DNA of 64,000 bases from positions 29,368,539 to 29,432,538 of the forward strand of contig NC_031496.1 of assembly GCF_000237925.1 (NCBI RefSeq). Direction: 5' to 3'. The position numbers and the translations under genes are program-made. Below are positions 1-8,959 of this stretch, in pieces; within the stretch, counting starts at the first letter, position 1; each line of letters begins with the position of its first letter. The notes beneath the pieces are model-generated. The model saw only the letters and a list, made by a program, of their open reading frames with translations. It had not been told where the DNA came from and ran no database searches. Source of the DNA: Schistosoma mansoni. Lineage: Eukaryota; Platyhelminthes; Trematoda; Strigeidida; Schistosomatidae.

Positions 1-57
1 CTTTGAGTTCCAACATCAATTTATATAGGATTATTTGTTATTTAAACTCTTGCTAAC

Positions 58-200
58 TACTATTAGACATTAAATGAATTGATAGATTTCTCAATCGTTA
101 GTATGGTAAAGCCTGATGATAATCTAATTGAAAACAACGTTGCTCATTTACATGTGTTGTTGCAACTTTCTTCATTTCATGCCGTTAATTACCTGTTTTC
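58..200 (+). mobile_element. Penelope-like element 3' tail fragment (putative)
   Basis: The stretch around 109-165 (GCCTGATGATAATCTAATTG and what follows) resembles the minus strand near 57,620-57,690, downstream of the GIY-YIG-like coding remnant at 58,051-58,317. It also resembles the minus strand near 25,480-25,515. I read it as a short untranslated tail of the same Penelope-like family. No coding sequence is left. The assignment rests only on similarity within this window. Confidence 0.35.
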
Positions 201-301
201 AGATGAAGAGTATTGAATAATTTAGTATTGTTATTATTATTCTCGAACTTTACAACTGTGTACACAGTCAACCATTGTCGATATCAAGTTAATAAATATT
301 A

Positions 302-686
302 TCAGAAGCGGTTTTGTGGAGACTCTAGTGATTTTAAAGTTGAATTCACGAGTCAACCTGGAAGCACTGTACGGCCGTTTCGTTTTATTGTGGGACTCCT
401 CAGCAGTGCGCGTCCATGAGATAGTAACTCACTGAAGACAATGGTGAATGGTTGCTCAATTTCATGGATTAGTTGAAGTTAGACATTTACAACGTTGGAT
501 ATTGGCCTGCTCAGTGGTCTAGAGCCTGTCACGCGAAAGTGATAGGTCCTGGGTTCGAATCTCGTGAGGCGGGATCGTGGATGCGCACTGCTGAGGAGTC
601 CCACACTAGGACGAAACGGTCGTTCAGTACTTCCAGGTGTTCTATGGTTGTCTAGCTTCAATTGACTCATGAATTCAACTATAAAA
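302..686. mobile_element. Family B HHR SINE, foldback copy with 13-bp target-site duplication
   Basis: The left arm (302-415) is the family B 3' end on the minus strand, including an antisense hammerhead near 365-410. From about 416 the sequence switches to the plus strand: leader, tRNA-like A box near 505-520 (CTCAGTGGTCT), B box at 551-561 (GGGTTCGAATC), HHR at 585-630 and the 3' end. The exact 13-mer TTAATAAATATTA flanks the whole unit at 289-301 and 687-699, so both arms entered in one event. The reading frames here are by-products of the repeat. Confidence 0.85.
585..630 (+). ncRNA. Hammerhead ribozyme of family B (worn copy)
   Basis: CTGAGGA (591-597) is followed by stem II GTCC/GGAC, GAAAC and a two-base-pair stem III. 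The cleavage triplet is GTT instead of GTC. Stem I (GCACTG against CAGTAC) has one mismatch. The layout is recognisable but activity is probably reduced. Confidence 0.6.
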
Positions 687-718
687 TTAATAAATATTAA
701 TTAATTTTTGTATTATTT

Positions 719-805
719 GTTCAAGTCCAGGAGTGAATATCAACTCTAGGATACAGGTACATCCAGCTGATGAGTCCCGAATAGGACGAGACTGCTAGTC
801 ACCAT
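719..805 (+). mobile_element. Family A (Sm-alpha-like) fragment with decayed hammerhead
   Basis: The sequence keeps GGTACATCCAG then CTGATGA, stem II GTCC/GGAC and a trailing GTC. The GAAA box reads GAGA, which should abolish catalysis, and the downstream stem I strand is lost. It is an old, truncated copy with no tRNA head. Confidence 0.6.
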
Positions 806-1176
806 ATATTTTCACTTCTACTGAATATTGTTGTATAGATAAATTTTTCTAGTTTCAATAAATCAATCTCATTAAACTAAGTGGTCCTCAAGTTTTATAC
901 TCATTTATAATAAATTGAAGTATGTAAACTAACCATATTAATCTCATATGAGTTTATCTTAGATTATTGTAGATTGTAAGTTGATCACAGTTGGATAATT
1001 ACTAAAACAGTTTACATAATTTTATTCATATTCTAAATGACACTTAAATTGAGCACTTATTTCTTAAAACTTTAGAATCTAATCTATCAAACTATTGAGT
1101 TATGAAAACCAACAACTATTGATCTTTATAAGAAGCTATTTAATTCATGTCTAAAAATTAAAACAATAAAATATTA

Positions 1177-1550
1177 CAAACAAAGATAGATAGTGGCTGG
1201 CAGTGGAATCCAGTTTGACGCGCGTTCCGTTGTCCTATTTGGGACTCGTCAGCTGGATGTACCTGCATCTCATAGTTGATGTTCACTCTGGGACTCTATT
1301 GCTTCCCATTGCTTCAAACCCCATCGCGTTATCCACTCAGCAGGCACATCCAGCTGACAAGACCCAAATAGGACGAAACGCGCGTTCTCGATTCCACTGT
1401 TAGCCACTATCCATCTTTGTTTATAATGCTTGTGAATTAAGGCTATACCAAGGCAATACGCACAGTATGCACACACGGACAATAAGAGACTGACCAGTTT
1501 CAGTCCTAAACATCAATGGGGAGATACAAACAAACAATATTAAGTGAATT
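1177..1550. mobile_element. Family A (Sm-alpha-like) foldback pair with 10-bp target-site duplication
   Basis: A minus-strand arm (about 1177-1343: HHR, B-box region, A-box region) abuts a plus-strand arm (about 1344-1550: HHR, then the long tail ending in AAGTGAATT). The exact 10-mer TAAAATATTA flanks the unit at 1167-1176 and 1551-1560. The minus-arm HHR belongs to the subtype with three extra A residues after GUC; the plus-arm HHR has substitutions at the core (CTGACAA). Neither looks intact. Confidence 0.8.
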
Positions 1551-1851
1551 TAAAATATTATAAACCGTGATATTAGATGCTACTCATTTAAACTAAAGGT
1601 GCCTTATCATAATTCATTATGTAGTTTAACATTTAAAATAATGATTATTGTGTTCAAATATGAACAGGAATAGAAATACTAATTGGGATCCAGATATACA
1701 TCAACTGATTAGTTCTAGTCAGGATACAACATATATCTTAAATTACACCATCGTAATCAAGTCAAGAATAGCATGTACCAATATTTGTTCAACATTTTTA
1801 CTATTAACTTGTTAACTACATGCTATATTTACTGATTATAACTTTTATTAA

Positions 1852-2332
1852 TGTTATATCCCGAAGAGAACTATGAAGGGTAACTTTGAGCACTATTTAT
1901 GGACCAATATGATATGTATATTTCCTATTGTATAATTGCTAAGTAACTAAACTATTCATATTCATGTTCCTCTTATTATGAGCTTTATTTTGATCCATAG
2001 ACTATTACTGTACGATTTACCATCCTTGAGTTATACCCAGTCTATTAATTACTGTTCCCCCTATTCACAGCCACATTTGGTCAAATCTTGTACAAATGTT
2101 GTTTCCTATTTTATTGGTACGATGTGGTCTGTCTGTTTGGTATATAAACCCAGTTGTTTGTGAATAATGATTCATATTGCAGAGGCTGTTATTAGTGTTC
2201 TGGACTTAACTGACTGGGCTAGGCAGATATCAGGACCGATAAGTGCTCTAGACTGCTCGTTCGGGTTTCGTGTATCATTAATCTGATCGATAAATTTGCT
2301 GCTCTCTAATAGGCGGGCACAAGATAATAACA
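1852..2332 (+). mobile_element. Solo-LTR-like block, copy 1 (TGTTA...TAACA)
   Basis: A block of about 481 bp begins TGTTAT and ends ATAACA. It contains a TATA-like TATATAAACC near 2140 and matches the block at 33,424-33,903 almost throughout. Terminal TGTTA/TAACA, a central promoter-like box and equal length fit a solitary LTR; such ends are common in BEL/Pao-type elements. No internal coding region adjoins it. It is a fossil end only. The 5-bp flanks (ATTAA, ATTTA) are similar but not identical. Confidence 0.5.
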
Positions 2333-2339
2333 ATTTACA

Positions 2340-3455
2340 TCATACATAGTTTTGCATGTCTCTCTCTACTCTTCCTTTATGAATGTAAACAAAGTACTGA
2401 GATAGTATGATATTTGCTTCTAAAAAGAATCTTCCTAACCTTTGTTTCAGAATTCAACCACTTGACATCATAAAAAAGTTCACCATAATATTAAGTTCTT
2501 TGGATTAAACATCATGTTACAGTTTGATTTATAGCGTTTATTCAGCACAAAATGAAATAACAATGGTCCATGATAACTAAATACGTAATGTGTAAGAAAA
2601 TCAATTCTACCGAGGATCATTTGAAGCCCAATATATTTGACTGTGACATTGGAATACATGTTAGAAAACTACTATGAACAACGTTTCTCTAAAGAATGTA
2701 AGTACATCTTCCTAATAATCGTTAATCATTATGAGATTGAGATCATATAACAGCTTTAATTACGTAACAATGTAAATCTACTCATACAATGCTAAGCTTT
2801 CTTCGCACTTTATCAGCCTCAAGATCTTCATTGTCATTAGCTAGTAGTAAATTAAAGCGCTGGTTAAAATACTTATTTCATTTCATCAAAATACTTAATA
2901 TTTATTTCTGTTATACTTAGTATCTGAAATCGAAAGCTGTTGTTAAGTGAGATGCGTACAATCATGATTATGTGTATAGATGAATAAAAGTAGTGCCTTA
3001 ATGTACAAACATATGATTGACTTGAAGGTAGACCTATGTGTCATTAATGACAGATTACCAACTTGATACCATACGTACGATTATCTTAAATCTACTGTAA
3101 CATCGTATACAGCTTTCTCACAAGGCAAAAGTCAACCAACAATTGATGGACAAATTTGAAAGATTGTCAGTTGAATATGTTATTTTGTACAGTGATACAA
3201 ATAAACTAAAAATAGTGTCCCAATAGATTTAATACTAATGGAACACAGAATGTTGTCAAGGGAGTTACAGTATGATGATTATTTTAAGGAATACTTATAA
3301 CACTATTATATGACACATGTTCAGTGATCGATTTCAGTGTGGTTACAGTCACTTTTCAGATTATTGTGGTCACTTACTGAAAACACGTAATTACTGTAAT
3401 GAGATATTAGTGATTGTTGAGTTTAAATTAATATAATAAATAGATGAATGTTAGG
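2340..3455. other. AT-rich stretch without recognised features
   Basis: I see no convincing exon, RNA gene or copy of the window's repeat families here. Stops are dense in all frames. Confidence 0.5.
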
Positions 3456-3460
3456 CTATT

Positions 3461-3755
3461 ATTGAAAATCTGGAAGCATTGGATGGCCGATTCGTCCTAG
3501 TATGGGACTCCTCAGAAGTGAGCATCCATGATCCCATATTCGGGACTCAAACCCACGACATTCAGTCTCACTAGTGAACGCTTAAGCTCTAAACCACTGA
3601 ATCGACCGGTATCCAACGGTGTTAATATCTAAATTCAACCAATCCACGATATTGAGCAACCGTCCTTCAACCAGACAAGGTTGAATTCCACCAGTCACGG
3701 CTTCTCATGAGAACTCCAGGAAATTCATGGTGAAGCCAGTCATTAGTGAACACAT
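3461..3755 (-). mobile_element. Family B HHR SINE, diverged minus-strand copy
   Basis: On the minus strand this reads as the leader, the tRNA-like head and a hammerhead region. The plus strand shows GGGACTCCTCAG (HHR core complement), a decayed B-box complement near 3540 and the conserved leader near 3610-3750. It lacks the far 3' end and has many substitutions, so it is an old copy. Confidence 0.7.
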
Positions 3756-3761
3756 GATAAT

Positions 3762-4440
3762 AAGTGATAACAAATAATTTATTTGTTATTACCGCTATTA
3801 TTCTTATTACTACTATTATTATTTTCAGTATTATCATTACTAACTATAGTAACAGTAGTAGTAATAATGATACTAGTAGTGTGTGTATCCTATCAATCGT
3901 TAATGCAGATAATGATATGGACGGAAGTAAAACAGTAGGATTATATGTGTTAATACGACCTTAAAAGTGGAGAATATTTAATATCTCAAGTTGGGTAGTG
4001 CAATTATGTAGATAAATATAAGATACTTAGGGCCAATTTTACTGACCCTATATACATATATATCCTGTGTATCCCATTTTAAATATGCGGTGTTATATAG
4101 TTGTAGTTACTAAGTTTGTCGTAGCACTTGAAACAGTTGACCTTGGTAGTTAATTTATAGCATTAATAATAGTGGTATGTATGATAATTTAGGTTATTAG
4201 GTCATGAAGTTAGTAATCATGACTATAATCTTATATTAATTAATTATAAATCACTTAAATAGAGATGACCATCTTGAAAGTGTAGTTAAGTAACTTTCTA
4301 AGTTGTTAGATCAATATTTTCCATTAAAAAAAAATACATGTACCCCAAAATAATCTACTGTATCCTTATCACTTCAAGTTCTTTCTTTGTGTGATGGTTT
4401 TCCTAAAATTTTCATATCTTTTTAATTAATATTGCAACTA
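3762..4440. other. Simple-sequence and AT-rich DNA
   Basis: An ATT/TAG-rich low-complexity patch (about 3765-3880) is followed by featureless AT-rich sequence. The 66-residue open frame at 3764-3964 is isoleucine/serine-rich low complexity and I do not regard it as a gene. Confidence 0.5.
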
Positions 4441-4449
4441 GCTTTCTAA

Positions 4450-4935
4450 TCTCATAGTTGATGTTCACCCTGGGACTCGAACCCAATACCTTTCGCTTCA
4501 AACGCCATCGCGATATCCACTCAGCTATACACATATGCCAATAAGAGACTGACCAGTTACAGTTCTAAACATCAATCAGAAGATTCAAACAAACAATACT
4601 AAGTGAATTGTAAGCAAAGATGGATAGTGACTAACAGTGGAATCCGGGACGCGCGTTTCGTCTTACTTGGGACTCGTCAGCTGGATGTACCTGCATCTCA
4701 GAGTTGATGTTCACTCTGGGACTCGAACCCAGTAACTTTCGCTTCAAACGCTATCGCGTTATCCACTCAGCCACTGAGTCCTGATAGCCACTTGCTTGTG
4801 CGATGGGGTGAAGTTTTAAATTCATTTAGTATTGTTTGTTTAAATCTTCCCATCGATGTGTTAGGACTGCAACTGGTCAGTCTCTTATTGACGTATGTGC
4901 ATACTGTGCGTATTGCCTCGATACAGTCTTAATTC
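4450..4935. mobile_element. Family A (Sm-alpha-like) composite: partial foldback plus minus-strand copy
   Basis: Positions 4450-4527 are a minus-strand tRNA-like head. They switch directly to a plus-strand family A tail (about 4528-4608), then to a near-complete minus-strand copy (about 4609-4935) with HHR, B-box complement (CTGGGACTCGAACCCAG) and A-box complement. The HHR keeps CTGACGA and GAAAC, with one stem I mismatch and one stem II mismatch. Reads as two joined or successive insertions. Confidence 0.75.
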
Positions 4936-5338
4936 ACAATCATGATAATTGCTATAATTAATCGTTTCCAAATAAATTCCCTATGGATTTTTTAGGCATA
5001 AAAATTATGGACAAAAATTAATTTATTTTTACAAATGAAAATATTTTTTAGAAATAATGAACACTTGACATTCCTATTTTGTGAAAGTTAAGTGAGAGTT
5101 GGGGTATTGTGAAGCTTATTGAATTTTGTAGTTTTAAAAGTATTGACAATTAGGATACAATGGAAAGTTGCTTTATCCTGGAATGAGACTCTTTAAAAGT
5201 GTACATTCACGATCCAAATAAGGATTAAAATCTGGGAATTCAATCCTTACAGCTTAATCTTGAAACTATTGAGCTGGGATTTAGTGCTTTACGAATCTAA
5301 CCACAATCATTATATTTTATACAAATATTTTTCAATGT

Positions 5339-5857
5339 ATTTATTTAAACACATAAGCATTGGTACAAGAGGGCACCAAATATACATATATGCGCCGAAT
5401 ACATCATTCGTTTTGTGTGAGGGCTATAATACTGCTCGGGTGCCCAGACCGAGACAAGTGGTTTTCTTAGGGGATCACTTCCCGAGCCTTTGACTTAAGG
5501 TCAAATCCACGAGGCAGTTGAACAACGTTAAGAGATGCAGTTCCATAGTAGCCACTGACCAACAGTATGTTCATACTCTATTTTTTACCTTAGGATCCTA
5601 GAGCCCATGTGCAACATTGGTTTGGAATCAGGGCTTTCTAACTCTGCAAGATGGATCCTCCATATCCACCAACCCGGTTAATGTGTCGGACATTCAGCTT
5701 TCGTACTCTCAATTTTGTAAAGAAGACCTCCACCACGAGAAGGCAGTGGGTATGACTTCCCCACCAGTGACTATATACGCGTAGCCATGTGAGAGTATTT
5801 CTAGGAGAGCTAACTCTTTCCACTCTCGGTCGTACTAGGGCATTTTTGAAATGTCAG
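5339..5857 (-). mobile_element. REP525 retroposon copy
   Basis: One of several ~525-bp copies (others at 14,027, 16,349, 20,387, 45,498, 47,669 and 50,812). The family begins, on the minus strand, with a conserved GGTACGGCCGAGAGTGG-type end and finishes in a TAAA-rich 3' tail. Conserved both ends and the simple 3' tail suggest a SINE-like or other non-autonomous non-LTR element. I do not recognise the family. Open frames inside it recur between copies but match nothing I know. Confidence 0.7.
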
Positions 5858-6067
5858 TAAGTATACATGGTAGACAGACATAATAATGAGTGAATTAGAA
5901 CAAATAAAAAAGAGGAAAATTCATGGCACGTTTAGAAGAAGGTTTACTCAGAAATTGGATTACACCTGGTGTAAGTAAGAAATCGATTGTAAATAACAGT
6001 ATAGGGCTGTGGAGATTGTTGGGTTTTAGTTGAGGTCATTATCTGATCAATGTGAAACCATTATTAA

Positions 6068-6216
6068 TAACCTGAAAGCACTAGACGGCTGTATCATCCG
6101 AGTCCCAGAGTGAACATCAACTCTGAGATGCAGGTACATCCAGGTGACAAGTCCCAAATAGGACAACGAAATGCGTGTCCTGGATTCCACTGCTAGCCAC
6201 TATCCATCTTTGCTTA
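6068..6216 (+). mobile_element. Family B scrap fused to a family A HHR copy
   Basis: A short minus-strand family B piece (6068-6097, CCTGAAAGCACTAGACGG) joins the family A B-box region at 6098. Then come the HHR (CCAGGTGACAAG, stem II, GACAACGAAATG, GTC, CTGGAT) and the short 3' end CATCTTTGCTTA. The HHR core carries substitutions and an insertion before GAAA, so it is unlikely to cut. Confidence 0.65.
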
Positions 6217-6228
6217 CTTATTATTATT

Positions 6229-6233
6229 ATCAC

Positions 6234-6276
<43 letters not shown>
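6229..6276. repeat. ATT trinucleotide microsatellite
   Basis: Near-perfect ATT repeat directly after a family A 3' end. It may have grown from the SINE's tail or been its target. Confidence 0.9.
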
Positions 6277-6279
<3 letters not shown>

Positions 6280-6762
6280 CCGTTTCATTAGTTTAATCAA
6301 ACAAAAGTACCACATAAGAACTCTCATGTTTGATTTTTTCTTTCAAATAGTTGAATTACACTTGAAATATAAAAAAAACAGGATCAAGTGGACATCTCAC
6401 TAAATCCGTAGAAAGCATAATCACTCTAGATAAAAATACACTTTGTGGGATGATGATAATAACAATAATCCCCCTATTCAGTAATATCCATATAGTTACC
6501 ATAAAGAATTCTGAACACAATATAAACAAACTTGTAATAAATTCCTTTTCTTATATCTATTTTACGTGTAAAAGACTTATCAGTATGTATGTAATATAAA
6601 GTTTTTTCAATGGTGATTAGACGGTATATATGTTTATGTTCAAAACATTTTCTACTAGTTTTGCACTTACAATATCTATTTCTCGTTACTGGAAGATAAT
6701 GCCAAAAACTGCAGTAGTTCAACTTGAATACCCTTCGTAATTAGTTTTGTAATACGTTTTAA

Positions 6763-7107
6763 TTTTTATATATACTTGAAATCATGAGTCAATTGAAGCT
6801 AGACAATCATGGAAAACCTGGAAGCACTGGACGACCGTTTCATCCTATTGTGGGACTCCTCAGCAGTGTGCATCCACGATCCCACTGGCTCAGTGGTCTA
6901 TCGGTTAAGTGCTCGCGCTCGAGACTGGTAGGTCCTGGGTTCGAATCTCGTGAGGCGGGATCGTGGATACGCACTGCTGAGGAGTCCCACAATATGACGA
7001 AACGACCGTCCAGTGATTCCAGGTTTTCGATGGTTGTCTACCTTCAAGTGACTCATGATTTCAAGTATATATAAAAATTACTAAAAAATCTCCACATACA
7101 ACCCACA
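6763..7107. mobile_element. Family B HHR SINE, large foldback with 12-bp target-site duplication
   Basis: The outer 26 bases are a perfect inverted pair (6761-6786 with 7053-7078). The arms stay palindromic for about 125 bp, so the unit holds an antisense HHR (left) and a sense HHR (right) around a tRNA-like head with A box near 6888-6905 and B box GGGTTCGAATCTC near 6937. The right arm runs on into the long 3' end. The exact 12-mer AATACGTTTTAA lies at 6751-6762 and 7108-7119, so the whole palindrome inserted at once. Confidence 0.88.
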
Positions 7108-7458
7108 AATACGTTTTAAGTTTGTTTTTTTCTTTATATAAAAGCTCATAAGTACATTAAACACTAAACACACATGACTAATCTACGCAAAGAAATCTAA
7201 ATTTTTTGTAATATTTTTTTACGTAGTTGGAGAATAATCGATCAGTCTTTAATCAACTTGGATAACCTTTCTTAAAACAAGTTATCCATATTATCAACAT
7301 GTTTAACATGCTCACCTTATCAACACGAGTACTTAAATGTTAGAATTCCCAGTCCTGTGAAGTCTCTTACATTGGTTTTTCAAATAGTTAGTTTAGAGGA
7401 GAGCGCCATCACGCCTAGCCGGAGTTCTTAGTGTAATTTATATAAACTAAATTCATTT

Positions 7459-7666
7459 AGACATTAACACCGTTGGATGCCAGCTCAGTGGTCTATCGGT
7501 TGAGGGCTCCGGCTCGAGACTGGTAGGTCCTGGGTTCGGATCTCGCGAGAGCGGGTTCGTGGATGCGCACTGCTGAGGAGTCCCATAATAGGACGAAACG
7601 GCCGTCCAGTGCTTCCAGGTTTTCGATGGTGGTCTAGCCTCAATTGACTCATGATCTTAACTATAA
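7459..7666 (+). mobile_element. Family B HHR SINE, plus-strand copy
   Basis: In order: leader (TTAGACATTAACACCGTTGG), A box (GCTCAGTGGTCTATCGG), B box (GGGTTCGGATC), HHR at 7567-7612 and the short 3' end (TCATGATCTTAACTATAAA). One of the best-kept family B copies. It has no inverted left arm. Confidence 0.85.
7567..7612 (+). ncRNA. Hammerhead ribozyme of family B (intact core)
   Basis: All parts of a type I hammerhead are present. Stem I is GCACTG (7567-7572) with CAGTGC (7607-7612), six perfect pairs. The core is CTGAGGA (7573-7579). Stem II is GTCC/GGAC closing a short loop, then GAAAC. Stem III is AC/GT around the 4-nt loop GGCC, and the cleavage triplet is GTC (7604-7606). The weak stem III and stem order match the known Sm-alpha HHR, with a different stem I sequence. 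Confidence 0.8.
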
Positions 7667-8039
7667 ATCAATCTACCTGTATAAAATGAAATGAAATAGG
7701 GTTACAATAAGTAGTACAGTGAAGGGTTATTGGCTGATAATAAGTAATCAACCATTATTCATATCAATGATTTATTACTTTGTATCCGACATGTAATTTA
7801 TTTCCATACTCATTAATCTATCGTGTAAGATAATAATTTTTGCATCGATTTTCGGGAGATCTAGACACTGTTCATAGTTTTTACAACCTGAGTGATACAG
7901 AACAATCTCGTAGTGCAAACACATAAGTGCCAAGAGCCCTGGTGCACCCTGGTGAAACAAACATATAAATTACAGGCTTACCATGTTAGTTGAACATTTT
8001 GTAATATAAGTAGTATCAAATGTTAAATCATTAGGTCAG

Positions 8040-8600
8040 TGGTTTTGTTTTCTTAAATTTATCTAAGATTTCCAGTGCCAAAGGGAGAAGTTGGACGTCA
8101 TGCGGAAAATGTCAGTATGAAAAATTTGTCACTTAGACATCTCATTATCAGTCCTGTTGTTCTACTGATAATCTACAAAAAGATTATTTTAATTTTACCA
8201 TTCAAAAATGTTGGGAACCTTCCATAATTCTTTAAAAAACTCTTCAATAGACATCAAGATGTTGAAAATACTTTCCTGCCAAAAGATATCATTCATTATG
8301 GTGAATATTCAATTTGAGATCCTTCCAAACTACTTGTTGACAACGCCCATACGCCTGATAGAATGAAATATTTTAAGGTCTCCCGGGGTATGAATTTAAC
8401 TCCCTAAATTATTGAGTTAGAATTTCCTTAGATTATCATTAATCACTAGAAGTGATTGTCAGGAATTCCTGTTTAATTTAGGTTTTGTGGTAGTTATAAC
8501 TTGTCATGAGAGCCCATTTGTGATCCTGAAGGAACTAGTGAATAGTATTGATAACGAGAATCTAGAAACAAATTTTGATTTGAAAATGCTTAGTTGACTA
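8040..8600. other. AT-rich stretch without recognised features
   Basis: No supported exon, RNA gene or known repeat seen. Confidence 0.45.
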
Positions 8601-8604
8601 GATT

Positions 8605-8950
8605 AATCACAATTGATTGATCACTGGGTGGTAACCAATGTCATGCGTGTCAAGTCCTTCTTAGTGCTGATCGGATGCTATCGATCAAGTTGCAATGTGG
8701 CCACTAGTCTAGGTGGTTCGACACCACCCAGTGATCAATCAATTGTGATTACATCTCAGTCCTACAGGAGGTCGGTCGCGGTCCGAGTAGCTCAGTGGTA
8801 ACGTTTCTGACAGTGAAGCTGAGTGACATGGGATCGAATCCGTTAGGGAGCACCGGTTCCTTCAAGATTACAGCTACACCTTGCTGACGAGTGCCAAGTA
8901 ACATGAAACCCGGGTCCAGGGTTTCCTGTTGACCATCTCCAACCACCATC
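8605..8950 (+). mobile_element. Family C tRNA-headed repeat with decayed hammerhead and 28-bp inverted repeats
   Basis: A perfect 28-bp inverted repeat (8605-8632 and 8723-8750, around GATTGATCACTGGGTGGT) precedes a tRNA-like head with A box near 8784-8803 (GAGTAGCTCAGTGGTAACG) and B box near 8831 (GGGATCGAATCC). Then comes an HHR-like segment: CTGACGA (8881-8887), a poor stem II, GAAAC, CCGG loop, GGTC and CAGGG, which can pair with the upstream CCTTG. The layout copies families A and B but the sequence differs, so I treat it as a third family. Not a functional tRNA gene: no plausible acceptor or anticodon arm. Confidence 0.6.
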
Positions 8951-8959
8951 TTATGACTG

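Noticed and set aside
6763-7107. DNA transposon (MITE) with terminal inverted repeats
   Set aside because: Inner junctions vary between copies, target duplications are 8-15 bp and variable, and there is a tRNA-like promoter, all of which fit retroposition better.
8784-8850. tRNA gene
   Set aside because: A and B boxes are present, but no acceptor stem or credible anticodon arm forms; it is the head of a SINE. The same applies to family A and B heads throughout.
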